A stretch of DNA of 64,000 nucleotides. Source: Methanothrix sp. (lineage in GTDB: Archaea > Halobacteriota > Methanosarcinia > Methanotrichales > Methanotrichaceae). Shown here piece after piece: positions 42,628 through 52,175 of the stretch. The stretch covers positions 372,001 to 436,000 of the forward strand of contig NZ_JADJJX010000001.1 of assembly GCF_016706325.1 (NCBI RefSeq), in the 5' to 3' direction. Position 1 is the first letter of the stretch. The number at the start of each line of letters is the position of its first letter. The position numbers were made by a program, and so were the translations under genes. Below the pieces are notes generated by a model. It searched no databases, was not told where the DNA came from, and saw only the letters and a program-made list of their open reading frames with translations.

Positions 42628-44586
42628 TTATATAGAGGCTTCTCCATGGCCGCTCATTCTCTCTTGTGCCAGGGCGTCCAGGTAATCCATCACCGCCAGG
42701 ACAAAGGCACAGTGAGACCACATCAAGGGAAGAACCGATCTGGGAGCGCCATCATACCCCACCTGCTCGGGCAAGAGGCCGGTAATTGCAACATGGTCAG
42801 CACACCAGCAGATGAGCTCCAAGCCCCGGGACAGGTCTCCCATTGCGATATGCCACTGAGCCAGCCACAGTGTGCATATGATCCAGGCATTCATATGCCC
42901 CTGATAGCTGTCGCCGGTATAGCGGGCCACCCCTCCCGAGGGGGTCAATAGCTCTCTTTCTATTGCCCGCATGCTGTTTGCCACCCGGCTGTCATCGGGA
43001 GGAAGAACTCCCATATACCAGACAGCAAATAATGATGAATCGAGGCTGGGATCGGAGGGAGAACGCCTGAACCGGCCCAGGCTCTCATCGTACAGCCCTG
43101 GTATTGCCCCTTTCACCACCGCTGCTGCTTCTGACCAATATCCTGCCTCATCATCATTGCCCAGCAGCCTTGCCAGCCGGCATGCTCCATTCAAGCCGGC
43201 ATAAACTGAGCAGGCACTGTAGATGTTCACCGCCTTTCTCTCCTCCCAAAGGTCATAGCTGGGCCTGGGCAATCCCGTCTTCCGGTCCAGAGTGCTGGCA
43301 AGATAATCGGCTGCAGGAGCTATCAGGGAGGAGAAGTATCTCCCTGTCGTCCATACATCCCTGGAGATCAGCCAGTTCTGATAGAGGGCATAAAGGGGCA
43401 GGCCGCTCTCGTCGATCTGAATCATCGGCACTGGATGCCACGTGCTCCCGAAGTCACCGGCAGGGGTATACTTATGAAGAAAGTATCCCCTATCAGTCAG
43501 GATCCTTGAGAGGAATCCATAGACCTCTGCGCTCAGGTTATGGTATCTGATCCTATCCAGTGCCAGACATGCCCAGGCGGCATCACGAGGCCAGCAATAG
43601 GTATACAGGTCTGCTCCAAACTGTTTTATCTCCGAGTCGCAGGAGGCGATCACTGAACCGTTCACATCCATATGGGCCACAGTAGCCAGCAGGCTGCGAT
43701 AAAAGATGTTTTTCACATTCTCTGGAAGCTGGCCCATCTCTTTGCATTCTGGAAGGAGCGATATGCGCTCGATGAAGGACCGCCAGAAGTTGAAGCTCTG
43801 CCGGCAGATGCTATCTTCTCCTGTATTCAAAATCCGCTTGTGAATGCGGATTGCACTGGCATAGCCCTTTGCTATGGCTATCCAAAAATCTACTCTTCTT
43901 GGCTGATGGGGCAGCAGCCCGGAGATCGTCCAGGCCAGTGTGGAGTCAACCGAGCCCTGAACAACCACGTTGCCGCTCAGAGCGCCATCCTCCTCCATAT
44001 CCCTCCAGGTGCCCTGCAGCCCCTTCCATTCTGCAGTTCCAGTTGCAAACTGATCAAACACAGGACGGCTGCCGTGGATGAAGTATCGATCCCTCTTATA
44101 ATGAACGAGTACATCTCCATCGATGACTGCAGTCTCCCCGATCTTATTCTCCAGGATCATATAGTTCTGATTGGAAAACAGCCTCAGATTCCGGGAAAGA
44201 GGTGAGAGGTTCTCGACCTTTACAGTCCGATAAAGGAATGGTATGGATGGATGCACAGCATCATAGATCAGAACCCTGATATCCAGATCGGCATTATGGA
44301 ATGCTGTCTCCCCTATACTTGAAGCCCGAGAGGTATATCCCTTGGGAGGCATCCTATCTGAATGCCGATCAGCAAAAAAGCTCTCTGGAAAGTCAGTCTT
44401 ATAGTGCTGATCGATATCCCAATCCTCAAGCCAGCTGAATATCCGCCGATCCAGATCGTAGATTCCAGCCCGGATGGAGTTGCCATGATTCTCCAGGCCC
44501 ACATAGGGAAAGTAGATATCCCTTATTGTGCCTCTCTCATCCTGGCAGATCAGCATCCGACCGTTGCCCATGATCAGCGGTCTCAT
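42628..44586 (-). CDS. Glycoside hydrolase family 15 (glucoamylase/trehalase-type)
   Basis: 652 residues: an N-terminal beta-sandwich (MGNGRMLICQDERGTIRDIYFPYVG) and a C-terminal alpha/alpha barrel with GH15 signatures QFGADLYTYCWPRDAAW, YDLWEERK (candidate general acid Glu near 448) and GLLPEQVGYDG (candidate base near 607). It hydrolyses alpha-glucosidic bonds, in glycogen or trehalose; no signal peptide, so intracellular. It overlaps the upstream phosphoribosyltransferase by 4 nt. Confidence 0.9.
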   Translation of the reverse strand: MRPLIMGNGRMLICQDERGTIRDIYFPYVGLENHGNSIRAGIYDLDRRIFSWLEDWDIDQHYKTDFPESFFADRHSDRMPPKGYTSRASSIGETAFHNADLDIRVLIYDAVHPSIPFLYRTVKVENLSPLSRNLRLFSNQNYMILENKIGETAVIDGDVLVHYKRDRYFIHGSRPVFDQFATGTAEWKGLQGTWRDMEEDGALSGNVVVQGSVDSTLAWTISGLLPHQPRRVDFWIAIAKGYASAIRIHKRILNTGEDSICRQSFNFWRSFIERISLLPECKEMGQLPENVKNIFYRSLLATVAHMDVNGSVIASCDSEIKQFGADLYTYCWPRDAAWACLALDRIRYHNLSAEVYGFLSRILTDRGYFLHKYTPAGDFGSTWHPVPMIQIDESGLPLYALYQNWLISRDVWTTGRYFSSLIAPAADYLASTLDRKTGLPRPSYDLWEERKAVNIYSACSVYAGLNGACRLARLLGNDDEAGYWSEAAAVVKGAIPGLYDESLGRFRRSPSDPSLDSSLFAVWYMGVLPPDDSRVANSMRAIERELLTPSGGVARYTGDSYQGHMNAWIICTLWLAQWHIAMGDLSRGLELICWCADHVAITGLLPEQVGYDGAPRSVLPLMWSHCAFVLAVMDYLDALAQERMSGHGEASI

Positions 44587-45281
44587 CGGAGATCATCAGC
44601 CAGAAATCCGCTCTCTCTCAATAGAGCCACCACCTCGTCCCGGGAGAGGTCATACCAGTCTTTATAGGCCTCAGCCACAGCGAAATAGCTCCCTGTTCTG
44701 ATATTCAGGCACACAATCCTGTCCACCTCCCCGGCCAGCAGATCAATGGTATGAAGGGAGGCTGTGGGAACAGCCACCACGATCTCCGCGGGCCCCTCTC
44801 TTCTGGCCTGGCGGATGGCAGCCATCATGGTATAACCGGAGGCCAGTCCGTCATCAGTCAGTATGAGCGTCCTTCCCCGCAGCTCCGCCGGTGGCCTGCC
44901 CCCCCGGAATAGGCGATCCCTGGTCTTGAGCTCCTCTCTTACTGATTCTGCCTGCCTTTCGATCTGCACATCGCTCAGGCCCAGCATCCTGACCATGGGG
45001 CGATTGAGGACTACATCCCCCTCCAGGCTTATTGCGCCAAATCCCGCCTCCGGATTGCCGGGGATGGGAAGCTTCCTGATGATGAGCAGATCAAAGGGCA
45101 GATTCAGATGGGCGGCTACAGCCAGACCGATGGGGATGCCTCCCGAGGGTATGGCAAGGACGATGGCGTCCCTTCCCCTGAGGCTCTCCAGGGATCTGGC
45201 CAGAAGAGCTCCCGCCTCATCTCGATCCTTGAAGACGCCAAGCCTGTTCCTGAGGGCCGGATCCTCAATTACAGTTGCCGC
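44583..45281 (-). CDS. Phosphoribosyltransferase-family protein
   Basis: About 232 residues from ATG 45281; longer in-frame starts reach 45479, but a TATA-like AATATAAAT lies near 45325-45335. Motifs: IPSGGIPIGLAVAAHL, and the PRPP loop TLILTDDGLASGYTM. The family includes erythromycin-esterase-associated/PRTase proteins of unknown substrate. Its stop overlaps the GH15 start (ATGA), linking it to glycogen or trehalose breakdown in an operon. Confidence 0.8.
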   Translation of the reverse strand, partial: AATVIEDPALRNRLGVFKDRDEAGALLARSLESLRGRDAIVLAIPSGGIPIGLAVAAHLNLPFDLLIIRKLPIPGNPEAGFGAISLEGDVVLNRPMVRMLGLSDVQIERQAESVREELKTRDRLFRGGRPPAELRGRTLILTDDGLASGYTMMAAIRQARREGPAEIVVAVPTASLHTIDLLAGEVDRIVCLNIRTGSYFAVAEAYKDWYDLSRDEVVALLRESGFLADDLR

Positions 45282-45603
45282 CATGGGAGAATCACCGATA
45301 TCTATATTCGCTGCGCTGGGATTTATATTAGATGCATACTTACGGGGATTTGGCCCGGCAGGCGGCGCAGGTTCTATTCGCTGGCTCATCTGGATGCTGC
45401 TGATCTGAGCCTTGAGGAGGGCGAGGAGCATGAGAGGCATATATAAAAAGAGACGGTGGTCTATGCGGGAGAGGACCATCAGATGATCCCGGACCAGGCT
45501 CAGAACAGGGCGGATGGGATCTTATGGCCGGGGGAGAGCAGCGACATCCCTTTCACCTCATCCTATTCAACAGGGCCAGCTTCTGCAAGAGAGGAGGAAT
45601 GAG

Positions 45604-46527
45604 ATGACTGGACCAACGGTTCTCGCTTTTGGCGGAAATGCCCTGCTCTTTGATCCTCGCGATCCCTCGACTCAGGAGAGAGAGGCAGCGGCATTCGCCC
45701 GCGCAGTCAGGCTGCTCATGGACCGGGAGGAGGGAATGGTGCTTGTCCATGGCAACGGCCCCCAGGTGGGCATGATCCTGCTGCGGATCGAGGCCACACG
45801 AGAGCACATACCAGCTGAGACCCTGGATATCATGGTGGCGGAAACCCAGGGGAGCATTGGCTATCTTCTGTGCCGATCTCTGAGAAATGAGATTCCAGAT
45901 AGAGAGATAGCAGCCTTCCTGACCCAGGTCCTGGTTGACCCTGGCGATTCCGCATTTGCCACCCCCTCCAAGCCAGTGGGCCCATATTATACCGAAGAGG
46001 TGGCAGAGGGGTTGATCAGCTCCCGGGGATGGATGATGAGGGAGAGGGCAGACAGGGGATGGAGAAGGGTGGTCCCTTCGCCCAGGCCCCTGGAGATAGT
46101 CGAGCTGCACACCATAATGGATGCTGTGGGCCATGGCCATCTGGTCATTGCCGGGGGAGGAGGCGGAATACCAGTGATAAGGGATGAGAAGGGGGAGCTG
46201 TCCGGGGTTGAGGCGGTGATCGATAAGGATCTGACCGCCTGCAAGCTGGCCTTGGCCACAGGGGCGGAGAGGTTCGTCATCCTCACCGATGTGCCCCATG
46301 TCTCAACCGGCTTTGGCAGCGCATCTGAGAGGCGCATCGACAGGATGAAGGCCTCCCGGGCCAGGAGGCTGCTGACACGGGGAGAATTTCCCCCGGGCTC
46401 TATGGGGCCTAAGGTGGAGGCGGCAGCGATCTTCGCTGAATCCACCGGCCTTTCTGCCCTGATCAGCAGCATCGAGCAGTTGAGGAGGGCTTTGGAAGGG
46501 GATGGGGGAACGTGGGTTGATCCTTAG
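45604..46527 (+). CDS. arcC: Carbamate kinase
   Basis: 307 residues from ATG 45604, which has GAGGAGG 6-7 nt upstream; an in-frame start at 45514 is weaker. Amino-acid-kinase motifs: AFGGNALL, VHGNGPQVG, AETQGSIGYLL, VIAGGGGGIPVI, VIDKDL and PGSMGPKVEAA. It makes ATP from carbamoyl phosphate and ADP or the reverse. No arginine deiminase genes are beside it, so in this setting it may rather supply or drain carbamoyl phosphate. Confidence 0.93.
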   Translation: MTGPTVLAFGGNALLFDPRDPSTQEREAAAFARAVRLLMDREEGMVLVHGNGPQVGMILLRIEATREHIPAETLDIMVAETQGSIGYLLCRSLRNEIPDREIAAFLTQVLVDPGDSAFATPSKPVGPYYTEEVAEGLISSRGWMMRERADRGWRRVVPSPRPLEIVELHTIMDAVGHGHLVIAGGGGGIPVIRDEKGELSGVEAVIDKDLTACKLALATGAERFVILTDVPHVSTGFGSASERRIDRMKASRARRLLTRGEFPPGSMGPKVEAAAIFAESTGLSALISSIEQLRRALEGDGGTWVDP

Positions 46528-46707
46528 ATGACAATCAAGCTACACCATCCCACCAAAGATGCCCCGAGAGGCCATTAAAAAAAAATTAGAGATATTGGAG
46601 CGAGGCCGGGACTAAAACCATTTCCCGCATCAATGAGTTATGGGCGATCGGAGCCATCCTTGATTTGGACCATCTTGGATGGCAATCTATAACTCTATGC
46701 AGGTAGC

Positions 46708-47052
46708 ATGTCTATTGGTGAACTGCATATGAAAGAACAGATATTCTTCGGCGAGGGTATGGCCACTGTAAAGAAGGATTATCCCGATCTGTACGAGGCA
46801 ATAGTGGCCTTGAATGAGGCCACCTATACCGGCAAGGTCCTGGACTATAAGACCCAGAAGCTCATCGCCCTGGGGATCAATGCCGCCGCCTCCGATGATA
46901 GGGCGACAAAGAAGCAGATGATCAGCGCTATAAAGGAGTTCGGAGTCACCAAGGATGAGATAGTTGATGTGCTGAGAGTGGTGCTGCTGACATCTGGTAT
47001 GCCTCCGTTCGTCAAGAGCATGAAGCTGATGAGCGAAGTGCTGGAGAAATGA
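46708..47052 (+). CDS. Carboxymuconolactone-decarboxylase (AhpD-like) family protein lacking the CxxC
   Basis: 114 residues of the CMD/AhpD fold: FFGEGMATVKKDYPDLYEAIVALNEATYTGKVLDYKTQKLIALGINAAA. Where AhpD-type proteins have C-x2-C, this one reads SDDRAT, and the whole protein has no cysteine. It is thus not a thiol peroxidase partner; function unknown. ATG 46729 is an alternative start. Confidence 0.75.
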   Translation: MSIGELHMKEQIFFGEGMATVKKDYPDLYEAIVALNEATYTGKVLDYKTQKLIALGINAAASDDRATKKQMISAIKEFGVTKDEIVDVLRVVLLTSGMPPFVKSMKLMSEVLEK

Positions 47053-47254
47053 GTTCTTAATATCTGACTCTTCGCCAAATTATGTGGCATTGTAGGCCAG
47101 AGGACTCTTCTTTGTGCTTGGTGTCTTTGTGCTGAGGCCCAAGCACACCGATTTTGCCACAAAGCAATAAAGGCACAACGACGAGATAAACCGCCCTCCC
47201 AGATCTGTCCACAGAAAAGAGTGAAGAACAAAAAAAAGGATGCATGGCGCGACT

Positions 47255-50200
47255 CTATCGCCCCTGCATCTTTCTTTTTATCTGCCGCTGCAGCCGATCC
47301 AGCTCTCCGGTCTGATACAGATATACTCCTGCTCCGATGGCAATTAGCAGGACGAGGATAAAGCCGATCAGCCAATTGCTGGTTTGAGCCTCCTCCACAT
47401 TCACCGTTCCTGTCTTCCCGTCCACGCTGAATCTATGCAGCCCCGGCTCCTCCGGCTTATAGCTGAACTGCACTGTGCTGTTCTCTCCACCCCTTACAGT
47501 CACATTCTTGCTCTCGACAAAGGACTCATTTGCCATCAGATTGAGGGTGATGGTCTCCTCTTCCAGGCCTACGTTCTGCACCACAGCCGAGATCTTCATG
47601 GACTGCTTGACACGAGCACCCTCTGGCAGGTTGAGCTCCAGGACTTTCAGTGCTGAGGTCACCATTATCTTTCTGCTGGCAGGGCTGTAGCCCTCCTTCT
47701 CTCCCTTCAAGGAGTGCTCACCAGTGAAATTGGCGGCATAGGTGAAGGTACCCTGTGAGCTGGTGTTTCCTATCACCCTGTCATCCAGCAGTATCTGTGC
47801 TTCAGCAACTGGTGTCTGGTTTATTCCCTCGGTGATGGTTATCAAGAAGCTCTCTCCTGCAGCCACCTCCGCCGGGGCATTGAGGGTCAGTTGGTTGGCC
47901 AGGGTGAGATTGGCCCTTTGGGCGGCGGTGAGATTGGCGGCTTCTGCTGCTGTCCTCACCACCATACTGGCACTGACATCCTTGTAGCCGGTCTTCCGGG
48001 CAAGAACATTCTTTGTGCCTGTGCTCTTCGGTGTATAGCTGATCGATCCGGCCAAATCGGTGATGCCGATGGTGCTGCCATCAATTGAGATCGCCACTCC
48101 AGATAGAGGAGCAGTTCCAGACCGGACAGAGATCCCGGTTGATCTCTCCACCACAGCATCCGGAGCAGTCAGAGACATCTCAGCCCCCTCCGCTGTCTTG
48201 GTGGCAACAGGAGCCAGCAGCCTATCATCGCTATCGGCAACCTGAATCCTCAGATTTTCCATGATATCGACATCCTTGCCCCTGGACAGGCTTATGGTGC
48301 CATCGTTCTTCATCACCACCTCATCCCGATCAAGGGTATCGACCTTCATCTTGCCATGCATCTCCCCTTCTTCGACCGACTTGGGGCTATCGGATATCTG
48401 GAATATGCCATCTACAGTAGCCAGATCTGACTCTGTGCTCCTGAAGACGCTCTCCACATGAGCAGCAATGAGGGGAACATCCTTTGCCGCCCCCATCTTT
48501 ACCTTATACAGATAATTGGAGGATCTGTCAGATGGATCATTGGATGGGGTGACCACCTTGCTGTCCACTTCTTCTCCATCCTTGGCCAGTGACAGGTAGA
48601 CCTTATTCCCGTTGAGGTCCACCTGCTTGATGCGCAGCTCATAGCCCTCCTCCAAAGAGAGGACCGATCCGCTGGCAATGGTGCGGCTGTCATCGCTGTC
48701 CATCAGCACGCGCCTCAGCTCGCCCTCTCCAATGGCGCTGGCCTCGTCTGTGAACTCCGTCTGATCGTTGTAGCCGGCAAAGTACTTGTCAGCCATGAAA
48801 CCGATGACATCATACCTGCCCCAGGCATCGAACTCAAACTTCACCGGCAGGGGTTTGGTTATATAGACCAGGTCCTTCTCCTCGATCTTGTTGCCGCCAC
48901 TGATTTTGATGGTCATCTCCTCAGTTCCGACATCATCATCTATATCATAATAGAATCCCTCGAAGTTATAAGGGGTCCAGGTGAAACGATCCCTCTCCGA
49001 GGGGTTTATCACTGTACCTCTTACATCATAGCTTCCCGTCTTCTGAACAAATGGGGCAAACCGTAGTTCATCGGCATCGGCAACCAGGAACGAGACATCT
49101 CCGAAGATCCCCACTGTGCTCCCTCTCCTCAGGGTGATGGAGTCTTTGTTCTCCATGTCCACACCGGAATCGGATACGCTTCTCACCTCCATCTTGCCGT
49201 ACTTATCGCCATCCTCCACCGAGGCATAGCTATCGGAGATCTGGAAAAGGCCGTCAATGGTCACCAGGGCGGACTCGGTGCTGGCAAAGACATTGGAGAT
49301 ATGGGCCAGGATCAGTGAGGTGTCCTCTCCAGCGACCTTGGTCTCATAATTGTAGGTGGAGCTTCGAAGGCTCAGCGGATCTATGACCTTGCTGTCGATC
49401 TCCTCTCCGTCCTTGGCCAAAGCCATATAGACCTTATTGCCATTGAGATCTATCTGCTTGATGCGCAGCTCATAGCCCTCCTCCAGGGCTAGAACCGATC
49501 CGGTGGTAACAGTCTTCTCCTCGTCACTGTCGACCAGTACCTTTCTCAACTGACCGTCATTTATCAGGCTTCTATCGCGCTTAAAGAAGTCGCTTGCCTT
49601 ATAACCCGCGAAGTACTTCTCAGCCATAAAGCCTATGACCTCATACTTTCCCCAATCATCGAACTCGAAGTCCGTGTCCTCGGGCTTGGTGGAATAGGCC
49701 AACTGGCCGGATTTAAGGGATCTATCATTGGGCTGAAGGTTTACTGTTAGCGTTTCACTGCCCACCTCATTGTCCAGATCATAGAAGAATCCAGAGAACG
49801 TCCTGGGCGTCCAGGTGTACTTGTAGGGACTATCAGGCTCACTCCAGATCCTGTTCTCCCCTTCTGCTACCTCCTCCCTCTCAGCCGCGCCGGATTTTGC
49901 TCCGGTCTCGTTCTCAGAGGCATCTTCTGCTGTACGCTCTTCAGCCGATTGCTCAGCAGAAGCGTTCCTCGCCCCACTGATCTCGGCAGAGGATTTATTG
50001 GAAGCAGTGGCTGCGGGATCGGTACCCGAGATCACCGTCCCTGTGGCAACATCCTCAGGAGGGGTTATGACCTCGCCGGCGGATGCATTGGTAGAGGCCG
50101 GCCGGGCGGTTTCACTGCTGGCAGAGGATGTAGATGTGCTGGCAGCGCTTGAATCTGCTTTCGTCTTCCCCTGGTCGATCTGGTCAGGGGTGATGGTGTT

Positions 50201-50680
50201 CACAGGTGGCGATGTGGTTGCACTCCCGGGTTTCGCCTGAGTGGAGCTGGTGGCCTCAGCAGGTGTGGACTCTGCCTGAGCACTTGATGCCATTTGGTCT
50301 GGCACAGGGGGGCTGGCCGGGGCCGCTCTCTGGGGCGTTGCTGCAGCTTTTGCCGCGGAGGGCGTGGCTGCCGTCTGGGCCGGTGTCGTGGCCTGGGCAG
50401 ATGAAGCCTGTGCTGTTATCGGCTCAGATGCCGCAGCGCTGGATGATGTGCTGCTGCTGCTCTTGCTTCCCAGGGGCTTCAGCCCGACATTCCTTTTCGA
50501 CAATGTATCTGCTGAAATCGGCGATTCCTTTGCGCTGCTTCCTGAGAGCAGGCTATGGCTTATGCTTGAGGCAGCCTCGTTTGATGATGATGGTGAGGGC
50601 TGCGCTAATACATCTGCTGGCAGAGCCGCAGCTAGAAGCATGAGAAGCAGACAGACTCCACCGATCCTGATATAGTCCAT
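47255..50680 (-). CDS. S-layer protein with duplicated methanogen S-layer domain
   Basis: 1141 residues. Signal peptide 1-27; Ser/Thr/Ala/Pro-rich segment about 28-270; then two copies of the Methanosarcina-type S-layer domain (DUF1608): TWTPRTFSGFFYDLDNEVGSETLTV (first) and TWTPYNFEGFYYDIDDDVGTEEMTI (second), each followed by WGKYEVIGFMAEKYFAGY-like segments and a conserved IKQ(I/V)DLNGNKVY. Residues about 850-1090 are Ig-like adhesion domains, and a C-terminal membrane helix (about 1110-1128) with basic tail anchors it. It forms or contributes to the cell surface sheath. Confidence 0.93.
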   Translation of the reverse strand: MDYIRIGGVCLLLMLLAAALPADVLAQPSPSSSNEAASSISHSLLSGSSAKESPISADTLSKRNVGLKPLGSKSSSSTSSSAAASEPITAQASSAQATTPAQTAATPSAAKAAATPQRAAPASPPVPDQMASSAQAESTPAEATSSTQAKPGSATTSPPVNTITPDQIDQGKTKADSSAASTSTSSASSETARPASTNASAGEVITPPEDVATGTVISGTDPAATASNKSSAEISGARNASAEQSAEERTAEDASENETGAKSGAAEREEVAEGENRIWSEPDSPYKYTWTPRTFSGFFYDLDNEVGSETLTVNLQPNDRSLKSGQLAYSTKPEDTDFEFDDWGKYEVIGFMAEKYFAGYKASDFFKRDRSLINDGQLRKVLVDSDEEKTVTTGSVLALEEGYELRIKQIDLNGNKVYMALAKDGEEIDSKVIDPLSLRSSTYNYETKVAGEDTSLILAHISNVFASTESALVTIDGLFQISDSYASVEDGDKYGKMEVRSVSDSGVDMENKDSITLRRGSTVGIFGDVSFLVADADELRFAPFVQKTGSYDVRGTVINPSERDRFTWTPYNFEGFYYDIDDDVGTEEMTIKISGGNKIEEKDLVYITKPLPVKFEFDAWGRYDVIGFMADKYFAGYNDQTEFTDEASAIGEGELRRVLMDSDDSRTIASGSVLSLEEGYELRIKQVDLNGNKVYLSLAKDGEEVDSKVVTPSNDPSDRSSNYLYKVKMGAAKDVPLIAAHVESVFRSTESDLATVDGIFQISDSPKSVEEGEMHGKMKVDTLDRDEVVMKNDGTISLSRGKDVDIMENLRIQVADSDDRLLAPVATKTAEGAEMSLTAPDAVVERSTGISVRSGTAPLSGVAISIDGSTIGITDLAGSISYTPKSTGTKNVLARKTGYKDVSASMVVRTAAEAANLTAAQRANLTLANQLTLNAPAEVAAGESFLITITEGINQTPVAEAQILLDDRVIGNTSSQGTFTYAANFTGEHSLKGEKEGYSPASRKIMVTSALKVLELNLPEGARVKQSMKISAVVQNVGLEEETITLNLMANESFVESKNVTVRGGENSTVQFSYKPEEPGLHRFSVDGKTGTVNVEEAQTSNWLIGFILVLLIAIGAGVYLYQTGELDRLQRQIKRKMQGR

Positions 50681-51008
50681 GATTATCCTCCCGTACCTGA
50701 TGCTATATCCCTTTTATCCTTAACGGGCTCTTTAATTCTCATATCAAAGCCCGATACTGTTTTTTTCATTCCACCCTGCTTTAGAGGACAAAAGGCGTTT
50801 TACATTTATAAATTGATTACGAAGGAGATATATCAATGGATCGCATCCCTCCTCTCCGTTGGCCTTTTATATCTTCGAATGCCGCCTGATGAGATTGGAT
50901 ATGATGATGCAGATGGATGGCGGGCCAGGGCTGCGGCGGATAGAGGGCTGATAGATAGCGAGTTGATGGATAGAGGCTAATGGACAGAGAGTTGATGGAT
51001 AGAGGCTA
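50681..51008. other. Promoter region with a 17-codon leader ORF upstream of the ABC exporter
   Basis: TTTATAAATTG near 50803-50813 is a TATA box on the plus strand, followed by GAAGGAG and ATG 50836. The leader ORF (MDRIPPLRWPF...) ends at TGA 50887-50889. Then repeated GATGGATAGAGG sequence leads to the exporter. The S-layer gene's own promoter lies on the other strand near 50700. Confidence 0.45.
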
Positions 51009-51150
51009 ATGGATAGAGGGCTGATGGATAGAGGGCTGATGGATAGAGGGCTGATGGATAGAGGGCTGATGGATAGAGGGCTGATGGATAGAGGGCTGAT
51101 GGATAGAGGGCTGATGGATAGAGGGCCGATGGATAGAGAGCTGGCAAATG
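50990..51150 (+). repeat. 15-bp tandem repeat array encoding MDRGL units
   Basis: About nine copies of a 15-bp unit GATGGATAGAGGGCT, nearly identical, from 50990 to 51150. In frame with the ATPase gene they encode repeated Met-Asp-Arg-Gly-Leu. Each unit also carries GAGGG a few bases before the next ATG. Confidence 0.95.
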
Positions 51151-52175
51151 GCATTGAGAGAGAAGCCAGACCGGCAAAAGCAGTAGATGATGCAGCAATC
51201 TCTGCAAGAGGCCTCACCAAGAGGTTTGGCGAGACGACTGCAGTAGACAACATCGATCTCTTGATCAGAAAGGGCGAGCTCTTCGGCCTTTTGGGGGCCA
51301 ATGGAGCGGGCAAGAGCACCATCATCAAGATGCTCACCACCATGCTCACCCCAACGTCCGGTGAGGCAAAGGTCTGGGGCTACGACATCGTCCGGGAGAG
51401 AAGCCAGGTTCGATCATCCATCGGTGTCGTCTTCCAGGACCCGGCTCTGGATGGCATGCTAACCGGCAGGGAGAACCTGGACTTTCATGGCAGGATGTAT
51501 GGAATGGATTCAGCCCTCAGAAAGGCCCGGATAGCCGATGTCCTGGAGCTGGTCGACCTGAAGGACAAGGCAGACATTCAGATGCAGGACTACTCCGGGG
51601 GCATGAAGCGCCGGCTGGAGATCGCCCGCGGCCTGATGCACCGCCCTCATGTCCTCTTTCTCGATGAGCCCACCATCGGACTGGATGCCCAAACCAGACG
51701 CTATATCTGGGAGTACATCAGCCGAATGAACAGGGAAATGGGCGTGACCATCATCCTCACCACCCATTATATGGAGGAGGCGGACTTCCTCTGCGACCGG
51801 GTGGCCATCATGGACCGGGGCAGGATAGTTGCCCTGGACAGGCCGGAGAACCTCAAGGACGCCATCGGCTCGGATACCATAACCCTGGTGACTGATAGCG
51901 ACAAGGATGCCCTCATCCGCTCATTTCAATCATTCTCCTGGATCAAGTCCATAAGCTCAGATAATGGAAGCATAAAGCTTCAGGTGGACCATGCCCAATC
52001 CAGAGTGGCGGAAATAGTCCTGGAGGCGAGCAGGAATAATGCAGTCATAAGCTCCGTCGGCCTGCATAAACCCACATTGGAGGATGTCTTCATCAAATTC
52101 ACTGGCAAGAGGATGGAAGAGAGCGGCAGCAGGAACAAAAGGGCGGAGATGGCACCCCCCAGAGGCGGCAGATGA
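51009..52175 (+). CDS. ABC-2 exporter ATP-binding protein (DrrA-like)
   Basis: Core ATPase of about 330 residues: Walker A GANGAGKST, Q-loop VVFQDP, signature YSGGMKRRLEIA, Walker B VLFLDEPTIGLD and H-loop TTHYMEEAD. The first 40-45 residues of the open frame come from the 15-bp repeats, so the functional start may be any of several ATGs, or the repeats may be a true N-terminal extension. It is the drug/lipid-export type with a C-terminal tail. Its stop overlaps the permease start (ATGA). Confidence 0.88.
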   Translation: MDRGLMDRGLMDRGLMDRGLMDRGLMDRGLMDRGLMDRGPMDRELANGIEREARPAKAVDDAAISARGLTKRFGETTAVDNIDLLIRKGELFGLLGANGAGKSTIIKMLTTMLTPTSGEAKVWGYDIVRERSQVRSSIGVVFQDPALDGMLTGRENLDFHGRMYGMDSALRKARIADVLELVDLKDKADIQMQDYSGGMKRRLEIARGLMHRPHVLFLDEPTIGLDAQTRRYIWEYISRMNREMGVTIILTTHYMEEADFLCDRVAIMDRGRIVALDRPENLKDAIGSDTITLVTDSDKDALIRSFQSFSWIKSISSDNGSIKLQVDHAQSRVAEIVLEASRNNAVISSVGLHKPTLEDVFIKFTGKRMEESGSRNKRAEMAPPRGGR

